DNA of 64,000 nt. Origin: Pseudomonas urmiensis (lineage in GTDB: Bacteria; Pseudomonadota; Gammaproteobacteria; Pseudomonadales; Pseudomonadaceae). A program made the position numbers and the translations under genes. The stretch covers positions 1,927,001-1,991,000 of the forward strand of contig NZ_JABWRE020000001.1 in the NCBI RefSeq assembly GCF_014268815.2, given 5' to 3'. The notes beneath the pieces are model-generated. The model saw only the letters and a program-made list of their open reading frames with translations, was not told the DNA's origin and did not search any database. Position 1 is the first letter of the stretch; each line of letters starts with the position of its first letter. Positions 25,383 through 34,068 of the stretch are shown one piece after another.

Positions 25383-26057
25383 ATGACCTTTTCCATCATT
25401 GGCCGCTGCCAGGAAACCGGCCAAGTCGGCATTGCCATCAGTTCTTCGAGCATTGCCGTGGGTGCCCGTTGCCCGTGGGTGCGCGCAGGCGTTGGTGCGG
25501 TGGCGACTCAGAACATCACCTTGCCGGCGCTTGGTCCGCAGATTCTCGACGCCCTGGAGCAGGGTGACCCTGCGGCAGCGGCACTGGACCGGGTGCTCAG
25601 TACCAACGGCTGGAGCGAGTACCGCCAGGTGACGGTGATCGACAGCCACGGCCAGGTTGCGCTGTTTACCGGCAAACAGGCCTTGGGTGTGCACAACGCA
25701 GTAGCGGGTGAGCAATGCGCCGCAGCCGGCAACCTGTTGTCGTCGATCCAGGTGATCGAGGCGATGGTCGCCGCCTTCGAACAGGCCAGCGGGCATCTGG
25801 CTGATCGCCTGCTGGCAGCGATGCATGCGGCAGTGGCCGCAGGGGGCGAGGCCGGGCCGATTCATTCGGCGGCGCTGAAGATTGCCGGTGAGCTGACCTG
25901 GCCGCTGGTGGACCTGCGGGTCGACTGGGCGGATCAAGACCCGATCGCTCAGCTCGATGGCCTTTGGCAAGCCTACCGCCCACAGATGCAGGACTACGTG
26001 ACCCGCGCGCTGAACCCGACCAGCGCACCGAGCTACGGAGTACCGGGTGATGAATGA
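25383..26057 (+). CDS. DUF1028 family (Ntn-hydrolase-like) protein
   Basis: A 224-residue member of the DUF1028 family, recognised from TFSIIGRCQETGQVGIAISS, GARCPWVRAGVGAVATQN and the later GNLLSSIQVIEAM stretch. The family has a fold like the N-terminal-nucleophile hydrolases and is often encoded near amidohydrolases and RidA proteins, though its reaction is not established to my knowledge. An AGGAG site precedes the ATG. Its 3' end overlaps the M20 gene by eight bases, indicating co-translation. It probably works in the same pathway as the monooxygenase and RidA-like proteins across the divergent promoter. Confidence 0.82.
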   Translation: MTFSIIGRCQETGQVGIAISSSSIAVGARCPWVRAGVGAVATQNITLPALGPQILDALEQGDPAAAALDRVLSTNGWSEYRQVTVIDSHGQVALFTGKQALGVHNAVAGEQCAAAGNLLSSIQVIEAMVAAFEQASGHLADRLLAAMHAAVAAGGEAGPIHSAALKIAGELTWPLVDLRVDWADQDPIAQLDGLWQAYRPQMQDYVTRALNPTSAPSYGVPGDE

Positions 26058-27204
26058 GCCAAGCAGCCGCGACCTGCTGGCGCGGCTGATCGGATTTGCC
26101 ACGGTCAGTCGTGATTCGAACCTTGAGTTGATCGGTTTTATCCGCGACTACCTCGCCGGCCTGGGGGTGGACAGCGAGCTGTTTCACAACAGTGAAGGCA
26201 CCAAGGCCAATCTGTTCGCGACCATTGGCCCCTTGGATAAGGGCGGCGTGGTGCTCTCCGGGCATACCGACGTGGTGCCCGTGGATGGCCAGGCCTGGAC
26301 GGTCGAGCCGTTTTGCCTGAGCGAACGTGACGGGCGCCTGTACGGTCGCGGCGCGGCCGACATGAAAGGGTTCATTGCCTCGGTCCTGGCCGCAGTGCCA
26401 GCGTTTCTCGCCCAGCCGTTGCAAACCCCCGTGCACCTGGCCTTCTCCTATGACGAAGAAGTCGGTTGCCTGGGCGTGCGTTCGATGCTCGCAGCACTCC
26501 AGCAGCGGGCGCACAAACCACGCTTGTGCCTGATTGGCGAGCCCACCGAGCTCAAGCCGGTGCTCGGCCACAAGGGCAAGTTGGCCATGCGCTGCCAGGT
26601 GCAGGGCGCGGCCTGTCATTCGGCTTATGCGCCGTATGGAGTCAATGCGATCGAGTATGCCGCACGCTTGATCGGCAAGCTGGGCGAGATTGGCGAGGTT
26701 CTGGCGCAAGACCAGGACGCGCGCTTCGATCCGCCGTTCTCCACGGTGCAGACTGGCCTGATCAAGGGCGGCAGGGCGCTGAACATCGTGCCTGAAGAGT
26801 GCGAGTTCGACTTCGAGGTGCGCGCCTTGCCGGGCTTCGAGGCGCAGGCTGTGGCCGACCAGTTGCAGCGCTATGCCCAAGCGCAGCTGCTACCGCGCAT
26901 GCGTGCGGTCAATCCGGCTAGCGACATTCGCCTGCAACCGTTGAGCGGCTATCCGGGCTTGGCCACGCCTGCTCAGAGCGAGGCGGCGCAGTGGGTTGCG
27001 CTGCTCAGTGGCTCGACTGAGTTCGGCACCGTGGCCTTCGGGACTGAAGGTGGGCTGTTCGATCAGGCCGGCATCCCCACTGTGGTGTGCGGGCCGGGCA
27101 GCATGGAGCAGGGGCACAAGCCCGACGAGTTTGTCAGTGTCGAGCAGTTGGCGGGGTGCGATGGGATGTTGCGGCGCCTGGTGGACTACCTCCAGGCGCA
27201 TTGA
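26050..27204 (+). CDS. M20-family deacylase, acetylornithine-deacetylase-like
   Basis: A 384-residue zinc metallo-amidohydrolase of the ArgE/DapE group. Metal ligands are visible in order: LSGHTDVVPVDGQ (His, Asp), GRGAADMKGF (bridging Asp), DEEVGCLG (catalytic Glu and ligand Glu) and a C-terminal His in GPGSMEQGHKPDE. The dimerisation insert lies between. It removes an acyl group from an N-acyl amino acid or relative; being in this cluster rather than in an arginine operon argues for a catabolic substrate other than acetylornithine. ATG 26050 has GGAG nine bases upstream; an adjacent GTG at 26047 is possible. Confidence 0.87.
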   Translation: MNEPSSRDLLARLIGFATVSRDSNLELIGFIRDYLAGLGVDSELFHNSEGTKANLFATIGPLDKGGVVLSGHTDVVPVDGQAWTVEPFCLSERDGRLYGRGAADMKGFIASVLAAVPAFLAQPLQTPVHLAFSYDEEVGCLGVRSMLAALQQRAHKPRLCLIGEPTELKPVLGHKGKLAMRCQVQGAACHSAYAPYGVNAIEYAARLIGKLGEIGEVLAQDQDARFDPPFSTVQTGLIKGGRALNIVPEECEFDFEVRALPGFEAQAVADQLQRYAQAQLLPRMRAVNPASDIRLQPLSGYPGLATPAQSEAAQWVALLSGSTEFGTVAFGTEGGLFDQAGIPTVVCGPGSMEQGHKPDEFVSVEQLAGCDGMLRRLVDYLQAH

Positions 27205-27228
27205 TGGGGTGGCCTCATCGCAGTACAC

Positions 27229-27272
27229 GCCCGCTCCTGCAAGACACGTGCAGGAGCGGGCTTGTCCCGCGA
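27229..27272. repeat. REP-variant inverted pair / terminator-like hairpin
   Basis: A perfect 12-bp stem, GCCCGCTCCTGC and its complement (27229-27240 and 27250-27261), with a nine-base loop lies between the convergent M20 and oprB genes. It is a diverged REP copy (CTCCTGC instead of CTCCCAC) and probably ends transcription from both sides. Confidence 0.75.
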
Positions 27273-27285
27273 TGCGGGCAGATGA

Positions 27286-28566
27286 TCAGAAGGTTGCCTT
27301 GACCTGCAATCCAACCACCAGGGCATTATCGATGTTGGTCCCGGAGAAGGCCCCCGGCTCGATGATGTACTGCACATCCGGACGCAGGTTCAACCAAGGC
27401 GTGGCCTGGTAGCCGTAGCTCAGCTCGATCAACTGCTCGGCGCTGTCGATGTCGGGGAAGTCCTGGCCACTCTGCAGCGCTGCGTCTTCGAGCACATCGC
27501 GGCTGCGCGGGTTAGGCACGGCGCGGCCATAGCCCAAGGCCACGGTATCGCGCGGGCGCCCTTCGAACGGTTTGTACAGCACTACGCCTGCGCCATACCA
27601 TTTGGTGAATGGCGAAGCGGCCTTGCTCGACGCCGAGTACTGGCCAAAGGCATGCAGGCTGCGCCCCGGCAGGCTTTGATCGTTCCACACGGCCTGGTCG
27701 ATCAGTAGGTAATGACCGCCACGACCGGCCACTTCCTTGTCGCTGCCAATGCGTTTGACGTTGGAGCTGTCGTAGTAGTAGCCCAGCTTGTACTCACCCG
27801 GCAGTTCGCCCTGCAGCTTGTACACCAGCTCCACCGGCACCACGGTACCGGTAGTGTGCTTGGGCCCCAGGTGCCAGGCGCGGCTGGAGTTGCCGTTGCT
27901 CTCGGGGTCGACGTTGAACGCCGCCACGCGCAGTTGCCAGGACGAGGAGAAGTCGTATTTGACCCGGGCGCCCAAATGCGCGTTGGGGTAGTTGGTCCAG
28001 CCACTGCCACCGGACATGTTCAGTGGGTGACCGCAGAAACCGGCGTTCATGAAGTTGCACAGGATGCCTGTGTCCAGGCCGCCGAGGTCGTTGCCCATGG
28101 CCATGTAGCCGAGCTTGACGTTGAGCGCGGGGGTGAAGTTGCGCTCGTAGCTGAGCTCAGTCAGGCGGGTGTACAGGCCACCGAAGTTTTCCTGGATGGG
28201 CAGACGGTTGCCGACCAGCTCCTCGGAGGCGCTGTTACCGCGACGGTCGTTGATGGTCAGCTGGACCTTGCCAGCGTTATCCAGACCGTACAGCTTGCTC
28301 AGGTCGAACTGCACGCCGAGCTTGAGGTTCTGCGAGTAGCGCGCCGAGCGGTGCAGGCCACCGTGGGCGTTATAGGCGGTCTCACCGCTGTAGTCGCCGG
28401 TGAACTTGACGCCGTCGTCCTCAAGCTGGTGACGCAAGCCGCCCCAGTCGCCGGTCAGGGTGCTGCGGTTGAGCAAATCGGCTTCGGCCATGGCGCAGGT
28501 GCTGGCCAGGGCCAGCAGCAGGCCGGCGGTGATGCGGGTAGGGGTGAAGGGCAAAGCACAGAACAT
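27286..28566 (-). CDS. oprB: Carbohydrate-selective porin OprB
   Basis: A 426-residue outer-membrane porin. A signal peptide (MFCALPFTPTRITAGLLLAL, cleaved after CAMA) precedes LLNRSTLTGDWGGLRHQLED, the conserved OprB start, and the chain ends in a terminal Phe, as outer-membrane barrels do. Near the C-terminus QLIELSYGYQATPWLNLRPD is the family signature. It admits glucose and related sugars to the periplasm. ATG 28566 is preferred because AGGAAAG lies just upstream; an in-frame ATG 11 codons earlier lacks a site. It lies downstream of gcd on the same strand across a REP doublet, so glucose entry and oxidation are paired. Confidence 0.9.
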   Translation of the reverse strand: MFCALPFTPTRITAGLLLALASTCAMAEADLLNRSTLTGDWGGLRHQLEDDGVKFTGDYSGETAYNAHGGLHRSARYSQNLKLGVQFDLSKLYGLDNAGKVQLTINDRRGNSASEELVGNRLPIQENFGGLYTRLTELSYERNFTPALNVKLGYMAMGNDLGGLDTGILCNFMNAGFCGHPLNMSGGSGWTNYPNAHLGARVKYDFSSSWQLRVAAFNVDPESNGNSSRAWHLGPKHTTGTVVPVELVYKLQGELPGEYKLGYYYDSSNVKRIGSDKEVAGRGGHYLLIDQAVWNDQSLPGRSLHAFGQYSASSKAASPFTKWYGAGVVLYKPFEGRPRDTVALGYGRAVPNPRSRDVLEDAALQSGQDFPDIDSAEQLIELSYGYQATPWLNLRPDVQYIIEPGAFSGTNIDNALVVGLQVKATF

Positions 28567-28595
28567 TGCGAGCTTTCCTGGGGAATTGCGGGGGC

Positions 28596-28666
28596 TCATC
28601 GCGGGGCAAGCCCGCTCCCACGCCGGGTTGAGTCGTTGGCGTGGGAGCGGGCTTGCCCCGCGATGA
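28596..28666. repeat. REP doublet between gcd and oprB
   Basis: Two REP copies in opposite orientation (about 28598-28621 and 28640-28666) flank an 18-base spacer and can form a long hairpin. Placed between two same-strand genes, it may attenuate read-through from gcd into oprB or stabilise the upstream message. Confidence 0.87.
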
Positions 28667-28679
28667 AGTCAACGGTGGT

Positions 28680-31097
28680 TTATGGCAGGGCGTAAGAAAT
28701 CACGTAGTCGCCACGGTCGGTCGACTGACGGGCGCCGCCGGCAGTGATCACCACGTACTGCTTGCCAGTTTTCGGCGAAACATAGGTCATCGGGCCGCCC
28801 TGGCTGCCGACTGGCAGACGGGCTTTCCAGACTTCTTCACCATTGGCGCTGTTGTAGGCGCGCAGGTAGAAGTCCTGGGTGCCGGCGATGAACACCAGGC
28901 CGCCTTGGGTGGACAGGGTGCCGCCCAGGGTTGGCAGGCCGATCTTGATCGGCAGGTGCATGCGGATGCCGAGCGGGCCGGTGTCTTCCACGGTGCCGAC
29001 CGGAACCTGCCAGGCTACCTGGCGGGTCTTCATGTCGATGGCGGTCAGGGTGCCGAAGGGCGGGGCCTGGCACGGAATACCGGCAACCGACAGGAAGCGG
29101 TTCTTGTTCACCGCATACGGCGTGCCTTTCAGAGGTACAGCGCCCATGCCGGTGTTCAGTGCTTCACCACCGCCGGCAGCCGCACCTTTGTTCTGCGACG
29201 GAATCATCTGAATCCACAGGCCCAGGCGCATGTCGTTGACGAAGATGAAGCCATGCACCGGGTCGGTGGAAATGCTGCCCCAGTTCATGCCACCGAGCGA
29301 GCCTGGGAAGCTCAGCGAGAGGTCAGTGCCGGGCGCTGTGTACAGACCGTCGTAGCGCATCTTCTTGAAGTCGATACGGCACAGCAGCTGGTCATACGGG
29401 GTAGCGCCCCACATGTCCGACTCGGTCAGGGTCTGCGCGCCGATCTGCGGCATGCCGACCGATTTTGGCTGGGTAGGCGAATACGGCTCGTTAGGGATGT
29501 TGCTCGGCTTGACCGGTACTTCGTCGACCTGGGTCAGCGGTTGGCCGGTGGCGCGGTCGAGCACGTAGATCTGCCCGGCCTTGGTACCGATGACGACCGC
29601 AGGGACGGTCTTGCCGTCGTCCTTGGTGAAGTCGATCAGGCTTGGCTGCATGGGCAGGTCGAAGTCCCACAGATCGTTGTGCACGGTCTGGTAGACCCAC
29701 TTCTGGTTACCGGTGGTGGCGTCCAGGGCCAGCACCGAGGCGCCGTAGGTGTGGTCCAGCTTGCTGCGCTCGACACCATAGATGTCGGTGGACGAGGAGC
29801 CCATTGGCAGGAACACGGTGTTCATCGCCGGATCGTAGGACATCGGCGCCCAGCTGTTGGGCGTGCTGCGTACATAGCTGCTGCCGTCGGCTGGCGCGTT
29901 GCGATCTTCAGGGTTGCCCGGGTCGAAGGCCCAGCGCATTTGCCCGGTGATCACGTCGAAGCCACGGATCACGCCGCCTGGCATGTCGGTTTGGACGTTG
30001 TCGGCGACGCGCCCGCCAACCACCACGGTGGTGCCGGCCATCAGCGGCGCGGAGGACAGCTGGTAGTACGAATCCGGAACATCGCCCAGGCCGGCCATCA
30101 GGTTGACCTGGCCATTGTTGCCAAAGCCCTGGCAGAACTCGCCGGTGTCGGCATCGACGGCGATCAAGCGGCCGTCGATGGTATTGGTCAGCAGTCGACG
30201 CTGGCAGTTGGCGCCAGGCGCCACGCTGGCCACGGTGATAGGCGAGCTGTTCGGTTGGGTCGGCTGCGCCAGCGGCGCGCTAGCGTCGAAGTAGGCCATG
30301 CCACGGCAACGCTGCCAGACCTTGGACTGGGCATTGATGGCGTTCTTCCACAGCTCTTTACCGGTGTCGGCATCGAGGGCGATCAGGTTGTTGTGCGGGG
30401 TGCAGATGAACACCTTGTTGCCAACCTGCAGCGGCGTCAGCTGGTCCTCGGCGCCGTTACCGTCGCTGATGGCCACGTCACCGGTGTGATAGGTCCAGGC
30501 CACTTGCAGCTTGTCGACGTTGTCGCGGTTGATCTGATCGAGCGCAGCGAAGCGGCTGCCACCTTCGGTGTTGCCGTAGTGAGCCCAATCTTTCTGGGCT
30601 TTTTCCGGCTCGACCGGGGTCATGCCCGGGCCGTTGCCGGTAGGTGCCACGCTTGGGTGGGCGACGAACATGTTGCCCGCAGCGATCACCAGGCCAACGG
30701 CCATGACCGCTGCCAGACCATAAGCGCCACGACCGGCGCTGCGACCATTGGCGCGCGCCAGCATCGGGTAGACCAGGGCGACCACCATGCCGATGGCGGC
30801 GAACATGAACAGGCGCGAGAACAGCGGCCAGAACACCAGGCCGGTATCGGCCACGGCCCAGATGGCAGTGCCTACCAGGAACGCAGCGAACAGCCAGGCG
30901 CCAGCGGTTTTGCGCCGGGCGATGAGGATACCGGCGATGGCCATGGCCAGGCCGCCGATCAGGAAGTACCAGGAACCGCCCAGGCCAGCCAGCTTGACGC
31001 CGCCAGCAGCCAGGAGCAAGCCGAGCAGGGCGATGACAACGCCCAAGCCGACCATGATGAATGTCGAGGCGCCAGAGGCGCGCGGTGTTTCGTTCAT
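28680..31097 (-). CDS. gcd: Membrane-bound PQQ-dependent glucose dehydrogenase
   Basis: An 805-residue quinoprotein of the usual Gcd length. Five hydrophobic helices occupy about residues 13-150 (TFIMVGLGVVIALLGLLLAA onward); the rest is the periplasmic eight-bladed propeller, with DWAHYGNTEGGSRFAALDQI at its start, KVWQRCRGMAYFDASAP and KWVYQTVHNDLWDFDLPMQP along the PQQ pocket, and SPKTGKQYVVITAGGARQS at the end. It oxidises glucose to gluconolactone and passes electrons to ubiquinone, the first step of the peripheral glucose route in pseudomonads and the basis of phosphate solubilisation. PQQ synthesis genes are not in this window. The sequence appears intact. Confidence 0.95.
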   Translation of the reverse strand: MNETPRASGASTFIMVGLGVVIALLGLLLAAGGVKLAGLGGSWYFLIGGLAMAIAGILIARRKTAGAWLFAAFLVGTAIWAVADTGLVFWPLFSRLFMFAAIGMVVALVYPMLARANGRSAGRGAYGLAAVMAVGLVIAAGNMFVAHPSVAPTGNGPGMTPVEPEKAQKDWAHYGNTEGGSRFAALDQINRDNVDKLQVAWTYHTGDVAISDGNGAEDQLTPLQVGNKVFICTPHNNLIALDADTGKELWKNAINAQSKVWQRCRGMAYFDASAPLAQPTQPNSSPITVASVAPGANCQRRLLTNTIDGRLIAVDADTGEFCQGFGNNGQVNLMAGLGDVPDSYYQLSSAPLMAGTTVVVGGRVADNVQTDMPGGVIRGFDVITGQMRWAFDPGNPEDRNAPADGSSYVRSTPNSWAPMSYDPAMNTVFLPMGSSSTDIYGVERSKLDHTYGASVLALDATTGNQKWVYQTVHNDLWDFDLPMQPSLIDFTKDDGKTVPAVVIGTKAGQIYVLDRATGQPLTQVDEVPVKPSNIPNEPYSPTQPKSVGMPQIGAQTLTESDMWGATPYDQLLCRIDFKKMRYDGLYTAPGTDLSLSFPGSLGGMNWGSISTDPVHGFIFVNDMRLGLWIQMIPSQNKGAAAGGGEALNTGMGAVPLKGTPYAVNKNRFLSVAGIPCQAPPFGTLTAIDMKTRQVAWQVPVGTVEDTGPLGIRMHLPIKIGLPTLGGTLSTQGGLVFIAGTQDFYLRAYNSANGEEVWKARLPVGSQGGPMTYVSPKTGKQYVVITAGGARQSTDRGDYVISYALP

Positions 31098-31333
31098 GCC
31101 AGGGATCTCGCAGGTGGAATGTGCGCAGTTTAAGCCCTTAGCAAGCTAATTAACAAGTTAGTACATTTCGATGTGAGGCTGATTGTCGCAGGCGTTTGCA
31201 AGCTAAGATGCACCGAAAAGCATAGAACAGGGGGTGAATTTGTCACTAAACGGCGTGTTTTTTCACTTGTGAAAATTTCGCAATTGCGACGTTGGTCGTA
31301 GGGTGCACTCGCAACAGCAAATCGTACTCAACG

Positions 31334-31353
31334 TGCGGGCTTGCCCCGCGATG
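31334..31353 (+). repeat. Partial REP element
   Basis: A REP fragment (GCGGGCTTGCCCCGCGAT at its core) lacks the GTGGGA start of the full element. It lies between the divergently placed gcd promoter region and the 3' end of the cupin gene. Confidence 0.7.
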
Positions 31354-31375
31354 GCGTCTAAATCCACCCAGTTGA

Positions 31376-31705
31376 TCAAGCGCAATAGAACACCGCCAGC
31401 CACACGGTAATCACTCCAGCCTCGGTCCACTCCACCCGATGCCGGCAATGAGCGGGGATATCCAGATAATCCCCAACGCGCAACACCCGCACCTGGGCCT
31501 CATGCTCCAGGCGCAATCCGGCGCTGCCACTGAGCACGACCAGCCATTCACCCTCAGCCTGGTCGTACCAGAATCCCGCCGGGCTGGCCTGGCCAATGGA
31601 AACGATGCGTTCAATGCGCAAGCCTGGACGGGTCAACAGCTCGTCGAACTGCTCGGCGGCATGCACGTCAGGCAGGGGCAGGGCAGCAAACAGATTGTCT
31701 GGCAT
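31376..31705 (-). CDS. Cupin-domain protein
   Basis: A 109-residue single-domain cupin. The two half-motifs are degenerate: WLVVLSGSAGLRLE and VLRVGDYLDIPAHCRHRVEW, the latter retaining the late His residues that usually bind a metal, while the early HxH of motif 1 is missing. This pattern resembles small cupins that act as isomerases, sensors or accessory proteins. It is divergent from a LysR gene (start 31780) with a 74-bp shared region, suggesting regulation by it. No substrate is evident. Confidence 0.82.
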   Translation of the reverse strand: MPDNLFAALPLPDVHAAEQFDELLTRPGLRIERIVSIGQASPAGFWYDQAEGEWLVVLSGSAGLRLEHEAQVRVLRVGDYLDIPAHCRHRVEWTEAGVITVWLAVFYCA

Positions 31706-31779
31706 GGGTGGCTCGCGCTGAGTTGATTCCGAACTCTGATTGTAGGAAGGTTCCAGGATTTGGCGGACAGAAACAGCCG

Positions 31780-32679
31780 ATGGACAAGTTGCTGGCGATC
31801 AAGACGTTCATGGCCACGGTCGAGGCTCGCGGGTTTTCCGCCGCCGCGCGCAAGCTGGGCGTTGCCACCTCCTCGGTAACGCGCCTGGTCGATGCGCTGG
31901 AGAGCGAGCTGGGGGCCACCTTGCTCAACCGCTCGACCCGTCAGGTCAGCTTGACCGAGGCCGGCGTCGGTTACTACCAGCGCTCGCGGGAGATCGTTCA
32001 AGCCTTGGCCGAGGCCGATGCCAGTGTCGCCGATCGCGGCGAGGAGCCGGTCGGCGTACTGCGCCTGTGTTTACCGGTGGAGTTCGGTCGACGGGTGATT
32101 GCTCCGCACCTGGGACGATTCTTGGCCGCGCACCCGGGGTTGGAGCTGGACATCGACTTGAGTGACCGCTTCGATGATCTGCTCGATGGTCGCTACGACG
32201 TGTCGATCCGCTTGGGCGAAGCTGCGCCGAACGACGAATTGGTCTGCAAGCGCCTGGGATGCTTTGAGCGCTGGTTGGTCGCCAGCCCCGCCTATCTTTG
32301 CGCTAGCGCTCCCTTGGTGCATCCGCAGCAGTTACTCGAGCAGGCCTGCCTGCGTTTTCGCTATGGTCAGTCCGGCCGGCCGTGGCGGCTGCGCCAGGGC
32401 GAACAAGCGCTGGAGCTGGACGTCAGCGGACCCCTGCGCAGCGCCAATGCCGACCTGCTGCGTGAAGCTGCGCTGGCCGGCAGCGGGATTGCCCTGCTGG
32501 CCGATTGGCTGGTGCGCGAAGATGTCCAGGCCGGGCGCTTGCAGCGGCTGTTCGCCGACTGGCAGATCAGCCCGGGGACTGCCAGCAGCGCCATCAACGC
32601 GCTGTACCTGCCCAACCATCGCGGCTCGCGGCGGGTCCAGGTCTTCGTCGATTTCTGCCAGGCACTGCTCAGCCGTTGA
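31780..32679 (+). CDS. LysR-family regulator (CrgA/DmlR-like)
   Basis: A 299-residue LysR protein beginning MDKLLAIKTFMATVEARGFS, with AARKLGVATSSVTRLVDALE as recognition region; this is the large DmlR/CrgA branch. The effector domain starts LRLCLPVEFGRRVIAPHLGR and includes YDVSIRLGEAAPNDELVCKR. ATG 31780 fits the family start exactly; the longer frame to 31708 would overlap the control region shared with the cupin gene. Neighbouring targets are the divergent cupin gene and possibly the MFS gene 113 bases downstream. Confidence 0.88.
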   Translation: MDKLLAIKTFMATVEARGFSAAARKLGVATSSVTRLVDALESELGATLLNRSTRQVSLTEAGVGYYQRSREIVQALAEADASVADRGEEPVGVLRLCLPVEFGRRVIAPHLGRFLAAHPGLELDIDLSDRFDDLLDGRYDVSIRLGEAAPNDELVCKRLGCFERWLVASPAYLCASAPLVHPQQLLEQACLRFRYGQSGRPWRLRQGEQALELDVSGPLRSANADLLREAALAGSGIALLADWLVREDVQAGRLQRLFADWQISPGTASSAINALYLPNHRGSRRVQVFVDFCQALLSR

Positions 32680-32792
32680 AACCCCAGCGTTGCGCCTGGC
32701 GCAAAAGCGCGTTGCGCAGGCGCTGGATTCTCCCGCTCCTCGCGCCTGGGTAAGGTGCGCGGCATATCCCGTCATTTGCCGAGGCACCTGCA

Positions 32793-33995
32793 ATGAACCC
32801 ATCCATCGCTGTTAGCCAGTCGTCTGCCGCGGGCCTGAGCCGGGCCCTGGTGACCCTGCTGGCGTTCTGCTGCGGCGCGATCGTCGCCAACATCTACTAT
32901 GCCCAACCCATCGTCGGCTTGATCGCGCCAGACTTGGGCCTGTCTGGCGAGCGGGCCAGCCTGATCGTCTCGCTGACCCAACTCGGTTACGCCTTGGGCC
33001 TTTTGTTACTGGTGCCGCTGGCCGACCTAGTGGAAAACCGCCGCTTGATGATCGCCACAGCGGTACTGGCCTGCATCAGTCTGCTGTTGGCCGGGAGCAG
33101 CGGCCATGGCCAAGGGGTGTTGTTCCTTGGCTATGCCTTGCTGATCGGCTTCAGCTCGGTGGCGGTGCAGATGCTTATCCCGCTGGCCGCGCACCTGGCA
33201 CCTGAGCAGCAGCGCGGGCGGGTGGTGGGCAACATCATGGGCGGCTTGCTGCTGGGCATTCTGCTGGCGCGACCGCTGTCGAGCCTTGTGGCCGATCACT
33301 TTGGCTGGCGTGCGGTGTTTATCGGCGCGGCAGGGGTGATGTTGGCGATCATCCTGTTGCTGGCCCTGACCCTGCCGCGGCGGCTGCCGGATCACCAGGC
33401 CAGCTATGCCGGGCTGATGGCTTCGCTGGTCAGCCTGCTGCGTCGCTATCCGCTGTTGCGCCAACGCTCGCTGTACCAGGCGTTGATGTTTGCTGCGTTC
33501 AGCTTGTACTGGACCGCTGTGCCGATGGCGCTGGCGGGCCAGCATGGCTTGAGCCAAAGCCAGATCGCGCTGTTTGCCCTGGTCGGGGCGGTGGGGGCGA
33601 TTGCCGCGCCCATCGCGGGTCGCCTGGCCGATGCCGGGCATGCTCGGCGCGCTTCACTGTTGGCCCTGTTGCTGGCGCCGCTGGCGTTGTTGCTGGGCTT
33701 GAGTGCACCGGGCTTGAGCGTGATTGGCTTGGGCTTGACCGGGGTGCTGCTGGATTTTGCCGTGCAGATGAACATGGTGATCGGCCAGCGTGAAGTGTAT
33801 GCGCTGGATCCGGCTAGCCGGGGGCGGCTCAATGCGTTGTATATGACCAGTATCTTCCTCGGCGGGGCGCTGGGGTCGGCCGTGGCCAGCCCGTTGTACA
33901 CGCAGTTTGGCTGGCATGGCGTGGCGTTGGTGGGCGCGGGGTTGCCGCTGCTGGCGCTGGTGGTTTTCCTGTTGATTTCGCGGCGTGCTTCTTAG
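32793..33995 (+). CDS. MFS transporter, drug-efflux type
   Basis: A 400-residue twelve-helix transporter whose start, FCCGAIVANIYYAQPIVGLI, is characteristic of the YnfM/Bcr-like arabinose-efflux-permease group, and GLLLLVPLADLVENRRLMIA carries the loop 2-3 motif. GRVVGNIMGGLLLGILLARP is the motif C region expected of exporters, so proton-driven efflux is more likely than uptake. It follows the LysR gene in the same direction with a 113-base gap and its own ribosome site. A REP copy follows its stop. Confidence 0.87.
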   Translation: MNPSIAVSQSSAAGLSRALVTLLAFCCGAIVANIYYAQPIVGLIAPDLGLSGERASLIVSLTQLGYALGLLLLVPLADLVENRRLMIATAVLACISLLLAGSSGHGQGVLFLGYALLIGFSSVAVQMLIPLAAHLAPEQQRGRVVGNIMGGLLLGILLARPLSSLVADHFGWRAVFIGAAGVMLAIILLLALTLPRRLPDHQASYAGLMASLVSLLRRYPLLRQRSLYQALMFAAFSLYWTAVPMALAGQHGLSQSQIALFALVGAVGAIAAPIAGRLADAGHARRASLLALLLAPLALLLGLSAPGLSVIGLGLTGVLLDFAVQMNMVIGQREVYALDPASRGRLNALYMTSIFLGGALGSAVASPLYTQFGWHGVALVGAGLPLLALVVFLLISRRAS

Positions 33996-34011
33996 GGGGG
34001 CGCTTCACGCC

Positions 34012-34036
34012 CCTTCGCGGGCAAGCCCGCTCCCAC
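34012..34036 (-). repeat. REP element, single copy
   Basis: A REP copy in the TTCGCGGGCAAGCCCGCTCC form sits between the convergent MFS and LysE genes. It is of the variant starting with TTCGCGGGC, also seen near 60989, rather than the ATCGCGGGGC form. Confidence 0.8.
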
Positions 34037-34068
34037 ACGGAACGCGTGAGGATCAAGGGCAGCCTGGC

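Noticed and set aside
25164..26102. A minus-strand frame of 312 codons.
   Set aside because: It is antisense to the DUF1028 gene, which has clear family motifs and an AGGAG site.
28641..31133. A plus-strand open frame of 830 codons.
   Set aside because: It is the antisense of gcd, which is unmistakable; the frame is a GC-bias artefact.
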